Shown: positions 1 to 8,779 of the stretch, one piece after another
Numbering within the stretch: position 1 is the first letter of the stretch
Layout of the letters: each line of letters opens with the position of its first letter
NCBI RefSeq assembly: GCF_014645375.1
Contig: NZ_BMLT01000003.1
Coordinates: 293,983 to 357,982 of the forward strand
Source of the DNA: Marinobacterium nitratireducens
GTDB taxonomy: Bacteria; Pseudomonadota; Gammaproteobacteria; Pseudomonadales; Balneatricaceae
Reading direction: 5' to 3'
Length of the DNA stretch: 64,000 nucleotides
The notes under the pieces: generated by a model
What the model saw: only the letters and a program-made list of their open reading frames with translations
Databases searched by the model: none
What the model was told of the DNA's origin: nothing
Position numbers and translations under genes: made by a program

Positions 1-695
1 GGCTTGAGCGGCATGCGCTCGTCGTCGACCATGATCAGGGCCCCGTCACGCTCCACCACCGGACGCTCGGCGGCGTAGTACAGCGGCACGATCGGGATAT
101 TCTCGAGGTAGATGTACTGCCAGATATCGAGCTCGGTCCAGTTCGACAGCGGGAATACGCGAATGCTCTCGCCCTTGTGCTTGCGGGAGTTGTAGAGCTT
201 CCACAGCTCCGGACGCTGCCCCTTCGGATCCCATCGATGCTGGGCGCTGCGGAAGGAGAAAATACGCTCCTTGGCGCGGGACTTTTCCTCGTCGCGGCGC
301 GCCCCGCCGAAGGCGGCGTCGAAGCCATACTTGTCGAGCGCCTGCTTGAGACCCTCGGTTTTCATGATATCGGTATGAATCGCCGAACCGTGGGTAAAGG
401 GATTGACGTCCTTCTCGACGCCTTCAGGATTGATATGCACCAGCAGGTCCATACCCAGCTTTTCCGCCATCTGGTCGCGGAAACGGTACATCTCGCGGAA
501 CTTCCAGCGCGTGTCGACATGCAGCAGCGGGAACGGCGGCACCGAGGGCGCGAAGGCCTTCATCGCCAGGTGCAGCATGACCGCACTGTCCTTGCCGATC
601 GAGTAGAGCATGACCGGGTTTTCGGCCTCCGCCACGACCTCGCGCATGATATGGATACTCTCGGCTTCCAGCCGCTGTAAGTGAGTCAGTGCCAT
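1..695 (-). CDS. cysD: sulfate adenylyltransferase subunit 2 (CysD), 3' part outside window
   Basis: Small, catalytic subunit of ATP sulfurylase, which with the GTPase CysN makes adenosine 5'-phosphosulfate from sulfate and ATP in the cytoplasm. The first 231 codons are visible; about 70 more would be expected from the usual length near 300. The protein begins [17 protein letters not shown] and carries the CysD PP-loop motif [15 protein letters not shown] at residues about 26-40; the last visible residues include [18 protein letters not shown]. The ATG at 695 is chosen because GAGGA lies 5 nt upstream and the product matches the family N-terminus. Oddly, the frame stays open upstream for another 297 codons (see 696-1586), so a longer fusion protein is possible. 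cysN is presumably beyond the left edge. Confidence 0.93.
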   Translation of the reverse strand, partial: MALTHLQRLEAESIHIMREVVAEAENPVMLYSIGKDSAVMLHLAMKAFAPSVPPFPLLHVDTRWKFREMYRFRDQMAEKLGMDLLVHINPEGVEKDVNPFTHGSAIHTDIMKTEGLKQALDKYGFDAAFGGARRDEEKSRAKERIFSFRSAQHRWDPKGQRPELWKLYNSRKHKGESIRVFPLSNWTELDIWQYIYLENIPIVPLYYAAERPVVERDGALIMVDDERMPLK

Positions 696-1586
696 AGTGG
701 TCCTCAACGTTTCTGTAGATCCGGGAGGCATTTGCGCGGCTTCCCGGGAGGCTTTTCTGTGCTGCTTGCGCACCTTGCCGGCTTCTGCAGCTCCCGCGGC
801 CGGCGGAGCCAGCAGCTGCAACTGCCCGGTGTGGGCGTTCAACCAGGTCTGAATCGACGCGTCGCGACTGAAATCCGCGCCGTGAAACACGAGCCCGACA
901 GGGCCCTTGAAATGAGTAAGGAGTCGCTGAAAGAACTCCAGATAAAGCGCTGCAGTTGGCGGTTGCTCGCTCAAGAGCCAGAACTGACGGGCGCGCCCGG
1001 CGTGAACATAAAGCTGGTAACAGGGCGACTCATTCAGGGGGCTAGAGAAGTGGCGCAGGCCGCCCCAGAGCAGGGTTCCGCCCTCTTTGCGCACTGCGCC
1101 TTGCAACGGGTTGAGTCGGTCTTTGCTCCAGCGCTTAAGCGCTGGGGTTTGCGGCCGCTCGCCGAGGCTCGACTTGAGCTCGGGCGCGCTCAGTTGCCAC
1201 TGTTGCAGCAGGCGCGTGAGACTGCGTGCCGTGAGCTCAACCCCGAGCTCATCCTTCACCCAATCAAGAATGCCATCAGCCTGCCAGAGACCACCGGACT
1301 CGAGACAGGCCTCGCCCGGTGCCGCGAACAGATGGCGCAACAGCGTCTGTTCCTGCCCAGCGTCAAGACTGCGACCCGCGCCCGCCTTGCGCCCCCGCGA
1401 CCTGACATCCACAGCAGGCCAGCCGCCGGCAACAAAGGCCTTGTAGGCCGCAATGACAGTCGGCGCGCTGAGACCGGTCTGCCGCGCCGTTTCAACCACG
1501 GTACAACCATCAATTCGCAGCTGAACCGCTTCGCGGCGGCGTTTGTTTAACGCTTGCGGCGATAAATGTTTTATCGGCTCAGCCAT
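696..1586 (-). CDS. IS630-transposase-like HTH/degenerate DDE domain, in frame with cysD
   Basis: An open frame of 297 codons from an ATG at 1586 that runs without a stop into cysD. Read codon by codon, it encodes a helix-turn-helix segment at residues about 18-50 ([16 protein letters not shown]), a basic linker ([10 protein letters not shown]), and an IS630-like second DNA-binding segment ([28 protein letters not shown]). A beta-rich stretch at about 195-280 resembles the DDE core, but the usual catalytic aspartate position reads [18 protein letters not shown]. The tail is basic and Ala/Lys-rich. It resembles a domesticated transposase rather than an active one: no terminal repeats were found. 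It may be translated as an N-terminal domain of CysD or as a separate product coupled to it. Function unknown; a DNA-binding regulator of the cys genes is only a guess. Confidence 0.7.
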
Positions 1587-1698
1587 TGTAATCCGTTGAA
1601 ATCAAAGTATTTTAAAGTTTTTCCGGCAAAATTCTCCCGGCAACCATCGACAGTGTATTAAACATACTCCTACAATGACAACCCGATTGCGCCGAATT

Positions 1699-1724
1699 GT
1701 AGGAGCCCGGTCTCCGGGCGAACC
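1699..1724. repeat. REP-like element, family A
   Basis: Imperfect palindrome of the type gtaggagcccggtctccggg followed by cgaacc. The same element occurs at 3678, 8647, 42936, 55880 and eight times at 47957-48820, always between genes, as expected of repetitive extragenic palindromes. Confidence 0.8.
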
Positions 1725-1793
1725 CTTCTCGTCGGCATAAAACATCCTCGTAGGGCGCCTTGAGCCAAGCGAAACGCGCCGACTCCGTCGGCC

Positions 1794-1834
1794 CGTAACA
1801 CGTAACACGTAACACGTAACACGTAACACGTAAC
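1794..1834. repeat. tandem heptamer repeat, unit cgtaaca
   Basis: Five perfect copies of cgtaaca followed by a partial sixth (cgtaac), lying 60-100 bp upstream of the permease start. A second heptamer array with a different unit (gtgacgg) lies at 31463-31530. Period seven in a promoter region could change spacing by slippage. Confidence 0.9.
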
Positions 1835-1896
1835 TAATATTCCGCCGGTCGCGCGGGAACGACCAGGCATTAGGAAGCAGGGACATAAGAGAGTAG

Positions 1897-3624
1897 ATGG
1901 AAAGCTGGAGCGTACTGATATCGGTAGGAATACTGCTGGCACTGCTGGCAAGCGGGCGCTTTGCGCCGGCTTTGCTCTTTACAGGCTGGGCCGGTGGTTT
2001 CGTGCTGCTGGGTATCGTCGAGAGCGGCGATCTGCTTGCCAGCTTCGCCAATCCTGCACTGGCAACTCTCATCCTGTTGATGCTGGTGTCGCTGGCGCTG
2101 GAACGCTCTCACCTGCTGGATCAACTCTCCGAGCGTCTGCTGCGCGGTAGCGAGCGACTGGCACTGCTGCGCCTGATGGGCACCAGCGCGTTATTCTCCG
2201 CATTTCTCAACAATACCGCCGTGGTCGCGTCCTTTCTTGGCGCCATCAGCCGCCAGCGACAGGTGACCTCATCGCGCCTGCTGATTCCGCTCTCCTTCGC
2301 GTCCATTTTCGGCGGCATCACCACCCTCATCGGCACCTCCACCAACCTCGTCGTCAGCTCCTTTGCTGTAAGCGCGGGCCTGCCGGCACTGGAGATGTTT
2401 CAGTTCAGCCTGGTCGGTGTCCCGGTGGCGCTGGTATGCATGCTTGTGCTGCTCTTCAGCGCCCGCCTGCTGCCCTCGCACCGTAACGACGAACAGGAAT
2501 CCACCCAGGAATACTTCCTCGCGGCACGCGTTACCCGGGACTCCCCGCTGGTTGGCAAAAGCATCGAAGAAAACCGCTTGCGTAGCCTGGATGGGCTCTT
2601 TCTGCTGGAAATCGAACGCGAAGGTCACCTGATCAGTCCGGTCGGGCCGGAAGAGATCTTGCACGCTGGGGATCTGCTGGCCTTCACCGGCGAGGTACAT
2701 AAGGTACAGACGCTTCAGCGCTTTCCGGGCCTTGAGCTGTTCGGCAGCCGCGCGGATGACCTGCTGGCGACCAACTTGGTCGAGGTGGTGGTATCGAATG
2801 AGTCGGAACTGGCCGGCCGTACCCTGCAGGAAGTGGATTTTCGTACCATGTTCAATGCGGGCGTAGTCGGTATACGGCGCGGTGAAAAACGCCTTAAGGA
2901 GCAGCTCGGACGGATCCCGCTGCGGGTGGGTGACAGCCTGTTGCTTGCCGTCGGCGCGGACTTCATGCAGCACCGCAACCTCGATCGCAACTTCCATGTA
3001 CTCAGCGGCTCGCTGCAGCGCCCCAAGCTCAGCGACACCCAGAGCGCCCTGGCGCTGTCCGGTTTCGCCGCAGTGGTCGTCGCCGCCACCATCGGGGTAC
3101 TGCCGCTGTTTCATGGCCTGCTGCTGATGCTGGGGGCGTTGCTTGCCAGCAAGACCCTGACGGTCGGCGAGCTGCGGCGCCGCTTTCCGTTCGAGCTTTT
3201 GCTGCTGATCGGCTCGGCCCTGACCATCGCCAAAGGCCTCGAAGACTCGGGCGCTGCGCTGCTGGTATCGAACTTTATCCAAAGCTACGCCAACGGCTTC
3301 GGCATCATGGGGGCCTTTATCGGCGTCTACCTGATCACGCTGCTGCTGACCGAAACGGTCACTAACAACGCCGCCGCCGCCCTCGCCTTCCCCATCGCCA
3401 TCTCTACGGCCCAGGCCTTCGGCGCCGACCCGCTGCCTTTTATCATGGCCGTCGCTTTCGGCGCCAGCGCCTGCTTCCTGATCCCGTTCGGCTACCAAAC
3501 CCATCTGATGGTCTACTCGCCCGGCCGCTATCGGATGCTGGACTATATCAGGACCGGACTGCCGGTCAGCGTCGCCTACTCCGCAGGCGTGCTGGTGCTG
3601 GTACCGCTGGTGTTTCCGTTCTGA
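1897..3624 (+). CDS. SLC13/DASS-family permease with two RCK-C (TrkA-C) domains, probable sulfate transporter
   Basis: Inner-membrane anion symporter of the SLC13 (divalent anion:sodium) type, 575 residues. N-terminal membrane half at about 1-190 with the FLNNTAVV motif, two cytoplasmic TrkA-C-like domains at about 205-370 (VGKSIEENRLR; LAGRTLQEVDFR), and a C-terminal membrane half with TVTNNAAAALAFP and SACFLIPFGYQTHLMVYSPG, the paired family signatures. This architecture is that of bacterial and algal SAC1-like sulfate transporters. Its position back to back with cysD supports sulfate as the substrate, but that is inference; other divalent anions remain possible. Weak purine-rich ribosome site (aagagag) before the ATG. 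Confidence 0.85.
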   Translation: MESWSVLISVGILLALLASGRFAPALLFTGWAGGFVLLGIVESGDLLASFANPALATLILLMLVSLALERSHLLDQLSERLLRGSERLALLRLMGTSALFSAFLNNTAVVASFLGAISRQRQVTSSRLLIPLSFASIFGGITTLIGTSTNLVVSSFAVSAGLPALEMFQFSLVGVPVALVCMLVLLFSARLLPSHRNDEQESTQEYFLAARVTRDSPLVGKSIEENRLRSLDGLFLLEIEREGHLISPVGPEEILHAGDLLAFTGEVHKVQTLQRFPGLELFGSRADDLLATNLVEVVVSNESELAGRTLQEVDFRTMFNAGVVGIRRGEKRLKEQLGRIPLRVGDSLLLAVGADFMQHRNLDRNFHVLSGSLQRPKLSDTQSALALSGFAAVVVAATIGVLPLFHGLLLMLGALLASKTLTVGELRRRFPFELLLLIGSALTIAKGLEDSGAALLVSNFIQSYANGFGIMGAFIGVYLITLLLTETVTNNAAAALAFPIAISTAQAFGADPLPFIMAVAFGASACFLIPFGYQTHLMVYSPGRYRMLDYIRTGLPVSVAYSAGVLVLVPLVFPF

Positions 3625-3677
3625 CAATCGGAGCTCACTCCTTGAGCGAACCCCGCCGAAATGTCCATATCACTGTG

Positions 3678-3757
3678 CCGGTTCGCCCGGGGACCGGGCT
3701 CTTACATTCGCCGGCGGCCGTGCCATGCTTTTGCAGGAGCTCGCTCCGCGAGCGAAT
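3678..3757. repeat. REP-like pair
   Basis: A family-A element (3678-3706, gttcgcccggggaccgggct) followed by the companion element gcaggagctcgctccgcgag at 3733-3757. The same two-part unit is repeated eight times at 47957-48820. The rest of the 3625-3904 gap holds nothing recognisable. Confidence 0.75.
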
Positions 3758-3904
3758 AATCTTCTCGATTACCGCTTTAAGATCGCCCAGAGACAGGGCT
3801 ACAGCAGCCCCACGCTACAATCACAACGAGCCAAATCGACGCTCCAGCGCCATCAAAACCGGTCGCGAGTCAGGCTGAGAAGGGTAACCCCGTCAAGGCA
3901 GGTC

Positions 3905-5059
3905 TCATCCTATCAAACCCAGCGTCTCCCACTCATCGCCCGGCACCCGCAAATCAGGCTGCTGCCACCACTCGGTCAATACCGTTTGATACAGACGCCG
4001 GAAATCCGTTGTGAACTGCATATCCCGGTCCGCAAGTTCGACAAGACTGGGGTGATGCCCATAGTGCCCACCCCGTACCCGCCCCCCCAGTACGAAATGC
4101 GTTGCCGCGGTGCCATGATCGGTACCGCCCGAGCCATTTTCCGAAGCCCGACGACCAAACTCCGAATAGGTCACAACCAGTACCCTCTCCCAGTGCCCTG
4201 AGGTTTTCAGTTCAGAACGCAAAGCCGCCAAACCTCGGGCCAAATGACGCAACAATCGAGCATGCGTCTGTTTCTGGTTTCGATGCGTATCAAAACTGCC
4301 CAGCGATAACTTTAGTACCGGCACGCCCAAATCCGCACGAATCACGCTGGCCGCATCCGCCAACTGTCGACCGAACGCCGAGGCAGGATATGGCGATGTA
4401 CCGCCACTGGCCGCAGGACGCACACCACTGAGCAACTTCTCGCCAGCCTGAATTCTATAACGGGCATCGATAACCCTTCTCATCGCCGGATTGCTGCTAT
4501 CCGAGACCACCTTTTCAATATTCCGGGATTGAGCCAGGAAGGATTTAAGATTGTCGATTACCAGAAACCGGCAGCCGCCGCCCGCAAAAGCCGCAGCATT
4601 GCGTCCAAAAACCAATGCATCCAATTCGCTGGACCCCAGCGTATTCGAGGGTGCTGCCAACCACCCCTCATCGCGGAACTCATCCGCGCCCGAAGCGGTG
4701 TCCCAAATTTCGATGGCACGAAAGTGCGAGCGATTCGGTTGTGGATAGCCGAGACCATGCACCAGTGCCAGATTGCCAGCCTCCCAGACCGGGAGCAACG
4801 GCTCAAACGCAAGGTTCAGGGCATACTGCTCATCCAAATCGAGCCGCTCGTCCGCATTCAGGCCCAAATTAGGCCGTAAATGCTGATAGGCGGCGAGTTG
4901 CTCGAGCGGTACAACGGTATTGAGACTGTCATTGCCGCCATTCAATTCGACAAGCAGCAGCACCGGCGGAGACGATGCCTCCCGACTTGCAGCCGACAGC
5001 CCAGCTGGACCAAGAAGCGGCATCAATGTCAGGTACTGGAGTAGCGAACGACGATTCAT
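3905..5059 (-). CDS. DUF1501 family exported protein
   Basis: 384 residues. Begins MNRRSLLQYLTLMPLLGPAGLSAAS, a twin-arginine-type signal (RRSLLQ), so likely exported folded. The body has DUF1501 hallmarks: VELNGGNDSLNTVVP near the N-terminus, LSLGSFDTHRNQ in the middle, and VVTYSEFGRRASENGSGGTDHGTA near the end, with conserved His and Asp residues recalling alkaline-phosphatase-superfamily metal sites. The biochemical role of this family is not established. Immediately downstream (10 bp) of the DUF1800 gene, the usual pairing for these two families, so the two products probably act together. Confidence 0.85.
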   Translation of the reverse strand: MNRRSLLQYLTLMPLLGPAGLSAASREASSPPVLLLVELNGGNDSLNTVVPLEQLAAYQHLRPNLGLNADERLDLDEQYALNLAFEPLLPVWEAGNLALVHGLGYPQPNRSHFRAIEIWDTASGADEFRDEGWLAAPSNTLGSSELDALVFGRNAAAFAGGGCRFLVIDNLKSFLAQSRNIEKVVSDSSNPAMRRVIDARYRIQAGEKLLSGVRPAASGGTSPYPASAFGRQLADAASVIRADLGVPVLKLSLGSFDTHRNQKQTHARLLRHLARGLAALRSELKTSGHWERVLVVTYSEFGRRASENGSGGTDHGTAATHFVLGGRVRGGHYGHHPSLVELADRDMQFTTDFRRLYQTVLTEWWQQPDLRVPGDEWETLGLIG

Positions 5060-5069
5060 CTCCCCACTC

Positions 5070-6416
5070 CTATTTCAGCTGCCAGGCAGGGTCGGTTACC
5101 AGTGCTTCGATACGCTGCTGACAATCGGAGTCAGGTTCGGTGGCGACCACCGATGGCACCGCGCCAAAATCAGCCATATCCCGTTCGGCACAGAGATACG
5201 CCAGCTGTGGCGCGCTCGCCTCATCACTGAAACCACGCACTAGCCGCTCCCCGGCAACCACCCGAATCAGCATCCGGCTCGGTCCGATCCATTCATCGAC
5301 AGCCCAACCTTTGACATTAGGCGGATCGAACAGGTCCTGACCCATACGCCGAAGCAGCCCTGGTAGTCCCTTTGATAACATGGTGCCGCTACCGAACAGT
5401 CGCACGCTGCCAATCACAAGCTCCACCGGGGACTTGACCATTCGCCCCTGATCACGCCAGAAGGCCTCAGACAAAAGGATTCCACGTACCAGCTGCGCAA
5501 TATCCCAGTCGTGTTTGAATTCAGAGGCCAGTTGCCGGATTTGCATCTCGTCCGGCTCACTGACGAAGTTCAACCAGAGCTCACGCGTGATGTATTCCGC
5601 GGTCGCAGGCTGACGCAGGATCAGATCGACCAGCTGCCGTGAATCATAACGCCCTGCGGACCCGAAAATAGTTTTGACGCCATTATCGTGGCGCTTTCGG
5701 TAAAAGCGGGTTGCGCGACTGACCGGATCGACCGCCAGTCCGGTAAGGGCACGCGCCGACTCCCGGATATCCTGCTCGCTGTAATGGCCCTCGCCCATTG
5801 TGAACAGCTCCAGCAGCTCCCGAGCCAGGTTCTCGTTCGGCTTACGCTTGCGGTTGTTGACGTTGTCCAGGTAGAGCAGCAAGGCGGGGTCGCGTACGGC
5901 GGCTAGCAGAAGCTCGTCAAAATGCCCGAGCGCTCCTTCATACAGCATCCGGTGCTGATTGGCGATCAGCTGGGGGTCACGCACCTTGCGCAATGAAGAG
6001 GTGAAATGATTGTGCCAAAACAGCGTCATCTGCTCATGCAGAACGGATTTGCCGACCAGTAAACGTGCCGTGTACCATTCCTTTAGCTTCCCACCGCACT
6101 GCCGCTGAACCTTGCGGTAAGCCCGGCGCTCGTCGCGGCTCCATTTGCTGCGCAACTTCTGCGGCACGGCAGGTACCTGCGCACATGCCGGAAACGCCAA
6201 AGCGGGAGCGGGTTCCCCAAGCAGGAGCTCGACCGCATCCTGGCGATTCAGGGGCGCGAGCGCCTCGACCATCCGCCTTTCGGGCCCAAATCCCGCGCGC
6301 AATAGCAGATGACGTGCTTCCTGAAATTCGAGTGCGAAGGCAGTGGACGCCAGGCCAGTCCCGGCAAGCGCCAGTAAAACGCAGAAGGAAAAGGCCCACA
6401 AAGCGCGCACTGACAC
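5070..6416 (-). CDS. DUF1800 family exported protein
   Basis: 448 residues with a Sec-type signal peptide (MSVRALWAFSFCVLLALAG...ASTAFA). Contains the DUF1800 signatures EARHLLLRAGFGP at the mature N-terminus, KSVLHEQMTLFWHNHF, and NENLARELLELFTMGEGHYSEQD in the middle, followed by FDPPNVKGW near the end. Function unknown; the family is nearly always encoded next to a DUF1501 partner, as here. The pair sits between the sulfate genes and the 3' end of the capsule locus and shows no evident tie to either. Confidence 0.85.
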   Translation of the reverse strand: MSVRALWAFSFCVLLALAGTGLASTAFALEFQEARHLLLRAGFGPERRMVEALAPLNRQDAVELLLGEPAPALAFPACAQVPAVPQKLRSKWSRDERRAYRKVQRQCGGKLKEWYTARLLVGKSVLHEQMTLFWHNHFTSSLRKVRDPQLIANQHRMLYEGALGHFDELLLAAVRDPALLLYLDNVNNRKRKPNENLARELLELFTMGEGHYSEQDIRESARALTGLAVDPVSRATRFYRKRHDNGVKTIFGSAGRYDSRQLVDLILRQPATAEYITRELWLNFVSEPDEMQIRQLASEFKHDWDIAQLVRGILLSEAFWRDQGRMVKSPVELVIGSVRLFGSGTMLSKGLPGLLRRMGQDLFDPPNVKGWAVDEWIGPSRMLIRVVAGERLVRGFSDEASAPQLAYLCAERDMADFGAVPSVVATEPDSDCQQRIEALVTDPAWQLK

Positions 6417-6522
6417 CTCCCAAGGATGAAGCGCAGCCGACGAACCGAAATGGCATCAGGCAGGACAAAGAATCAGATGAACGAACCTTACTTCATAGCA
6501 TCGTCGTAAGCACCTGTCCCGG

Positions 6523-6541
6523 AGCTGAACGTCGTTCAGCT
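6523..6541 (-). other. perfect hairpin overlapping the kpsC stop codon
   Basis: AGCTGAAC-GAC-GTTCAGCT on the minus strand: 8-bp arms and a 3-nt loop that include the TGA of kpsC. No T-run follows, so it is not a canonical intrinsic terminator, but it is the first structure at the end of the capsule transcript. Confidence 0.5.
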
Positions 6542-8557
6542 TGCCCGTCGAATCCAGTTGTACAGCCGCCCCTTCAGGCTTCGCCTGTATCCCTTCTCCC
6601 GAGCCCTCACCAGCAGCTCGACCGCGGTTTCGGCATTGACCGGGTCGCCGCTTTCCGGATCGACATACACCGGATACAGGATAAGCGTAGCTGCAACCAG
6701 CTCGTCCAGCGAGCGGACGCGAGCCCTCCTGGCACAATGCAACCGATCCTCCGTAAGCCCCCAGCCGGCGTAGAATGGCAAGCCGTAGGTGACGACTTTA
6801 AGCCCCCGCAACAGCGCCTCGAACCCGGTGAGCGATGTCAGTGTATGGACTTCGTCAACCTGCTCCAGCAGCTCCGGCATCGACATATCGCGCACTTCGA
6901 GATCGAACAGAGGTAATTCACCAGCCAGACCGCCGACACGACCGCCGGTCAGCACATCCGGATGGGGCTTGTAGATGATATAGGCATCGGGATTGGCTTC
7001 CCGTACCGCACTCAGCAACTCCAGGTTGGATTTCAGTTCAGGCGAGCCTTTGCGAATCGATGCATCCGTTTCCACCTGCCCCGGGATCAGCAGGACCCGA
7101 CGGCCTTCCGGCAAACTCAGCCTGCCGGTGGTGCCGACGTTGTACTTCGACAATTTCAACGCCACCAACCGATCTCTTAACCGGCCCGCGCGCTCGAGCA
7201 AATCCGGTGTGATCTCGACATCGTTCAGCAACGCCTCCAGATCACTGGCACGCGTTGCATCGTAATATATCCCTGTCGAATCCAGCACCAACGACAGGGG
7301 ATCGACCAGATCCGCGCCAAGCCCCACCGAACGAATAAAGCCATCTTCTATACGCCAGAGGGCTTTATCGACGCTTTCGCATTGGCGCTCCATGTCGTCA
7401 TCCACTCGAGACGCCCAGGCCAGCACCCGCGAGCCCGGGCCCGAAGCCGCCGCCACAGTCAACTCGCCAGCATCACTCAGGTAATGCATCTGTGCAGCCT
7501 GCCCCAGAAAACGCCCGATAAAGCCACGCTTCCATCGCGAAAAACCGACAGCCTGCCAATCGCCACGCCCGCGTTCCAGCACACGTTTCTGATCGGCAAT
7601 CAGCGCGATGGTATCCTCCAGCTCGCACCGGTCGCCGGTATAGGGGTTGATATAACGGCAATATCGCAGGTACGCCGCCGCAAAGACCTGCTCCAGCGAT
7701 CGCTCGACTCCACGTCTTTCGCATGTAACTCTGTCCTGCGTAAGCCCCCAGCCGGCATAGAATGGCATACCGAAGCAGTGAACTTCCTTGCCCGCCATCA
7801 ACGCCTCGAACCCCATCTGACTGGTCACAACATAGACCTTGTCGACAGCATCCAGCAACGCCCAAGGGGAAATATCCTTACCAATTAACGTACAGTTGCG
7901 CTCGCGAGCAAGATCGAACAGATAACCTTTTTTCTTGCCGGCAATCACATCGGGGTGAACCTTGACCAGCACCTCGGCACCCGGATTATCGGCAATGGCC
8001 GAGTCCAACATTTGCTGAAACTTCCCCTCACCCGCCAGGCCATAAGCGACCGACGCATCGCCCCAGGTCTGATCCACCACCAGAACCCCGCGGGAGCCGC
8101 GTACCAAACTCGAGGCATGGCACCCTCGCGGCGACGCCAAAGGCATATCCGGCGCATGGTTGTACTTGGAGAGGCGGTAATGACACAAAAGATCGATGCA
8201 TCTGCGCGCCCGCTCGAGTTCACCGGCAGCAAAGCCTGCTTCAGCGATGATCCGTTCAAGTTCGCTGGGGTGTGTGGCGTTATAGTAAATTCCGGAGCGG
8301 TCAACGATCAGGCTATGGGGCAAGGCGCCTTGAACACCCAGCCCGAGCGAGCGCAGGAAGCCATCTTCGAGGCTGATATAGGGTAAACCAAGGCGCGCAG
8401 CAACGCGACGCGCGCTCACCGAAGTCGGCTTCAATCCCCAACCGGCAATCCCGGTCAGCTCGCCCCGAGCCGTACGCCAATACACGCGGCAGGGAGCTTC
8501 CAGAAAAACGTCGATATAAGGGATACGCGCGATACCACGCGATAGGACTCCAATCAT
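6536..8557 (-). CDS. kpsC: capsule polysaccharide beta-Kdo linker glycosyltransferase, KpsC-like
   Basis: 673 residues, the usual KpsC length. Two tandem Capsule_synth-type halves: residues about 1-320 (EDGFLRSLGLG, VDRSGIYYNATHPSELE, VDQTWGDASV, VKVHPDV, GMPFYAGWGLTQDR) and about 350-673 (EDGFIRSVGLG, DSTGIYYDATRASDLE, PGQVETDASI, YKPHPDV, GLPFYAGWGLTEDR). KpsC together with KpsS builds the poly-beta-Kdo linker that joins group 2 capsules to lysophosphatidylglycerol at the inner face of the cytoplasmic membrane. It is the last gene of the capsule gene series here. KpsS is not encoded in this window. Confidence 0.93.
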   Translation of the reverse strand: MIGVLSRGIARIPYIDVFLEAPCRVYWRTARGELTGIAGWGLKPTSVSARRVAARLGLPYISLEDGFLRSLGLGVQGALPHSLIVDRSGIYYNATHPSELERIIAEAGFAAGELERARRCIDLLCHYRLSKYNHAPDMPLASPRGCHASSLVRGSRGVLVVDQTWGDASVAYGLAGEGKFQQMLDSAIADNPGAEVLVKVHPDVIAGKKKGYLFDLARERNCTLIGKDISPWALLDAVDKVYVVTSQMGFEALMAGKEVHCFGMPFYAGWGLTQDRVTCERRGVERSLEQVFAAAYLRYCRYINPYTGDRCELEDTIALIADQKRVLERGRGDWQAVGFSRWKRGFIGRFLGQAAQMHYLSDAGELTVAAASGPGSRVLAWASRVDDDMERQCESVDKALWRIEDGFIRSVGLGADLVDPLSLVLDSTGIYYDATRASDLEALLNDVEITPDLLERAGRLRDRLVALKLSKYNVGTTGRLSLPEGRRVLLIPGQVETDASIRKGSPELKSNLELLSAVREANPDAYIIYKPHPDVLTGGRVGGLAGELPLFDLEVRDMSMPELLEQVDEVHTLTSLTGFEALLRGLKVVTYGLPFYAGWGLTEDRLHCARRARVRSLDELVAATLILYPVYVDPESGDPVNAETAVELLVRAREKGYRRSLKGRLYNWIRRAS

Positions 8558-8646
8558 TTATTTCTTGCGCCTGGCAATAGGCAAAATCAGCCGCAGACCG
8601 GGCTTCTGCAGAGCAGCGACGCCAGCCTCGATCGATAATGAAGGTG

Positions 8647-8672
8647 GTAGGAGCCCGGTCTCCGGGCGAATC
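8647..8672. repeat. REP-like element, family A
   Basis: gtaggagcccggtctccggg followed by cgaatc, in the 222-bp gap between kpsC and pgm. A degenerate copy (gtagcagtatcccggcatcc) follows at about 8744. Confidence 0.75.
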
Positions 8673-8779
8673 AGCTGTATGCCTAATCGCCTAGAGAGTG
8701 GGCCCTAAGAAAGCAGCGGCGCCGGCCTTCGTTGATAATCTCGGTAGCAGTATCCCGGCATCCGGGCAAATCAGCACAC

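Larger units (their letters stand above)
1587..1896. other. divergent intergenic region between the cysD ORF and the permease
   Basis: 310 bp separating two divergent transcripts. It holds an AT-rich stretch next to the minus-strand start (about 1600-1670), one REP-like element (1699-1724) and a tandem heptamer array (1794-1834). No convincing gene is present; short open frames here read through the repeats. Promoters for both directions are expected but I could not pick out clear boxes. Confidence 0.6.

Noticed and set aside
681-1550. 289-codon open frame on the plus strand
   Set aside because: Opposite the transposase-like/CysD frame, which has recognisable domains; this one has none.
696-1586. 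Intact IS630-family insertion sequence
   Set aside because: No terminal inverted repeats or TA duplications were found, and the DDE-like region lacks the expected catalytic residues.
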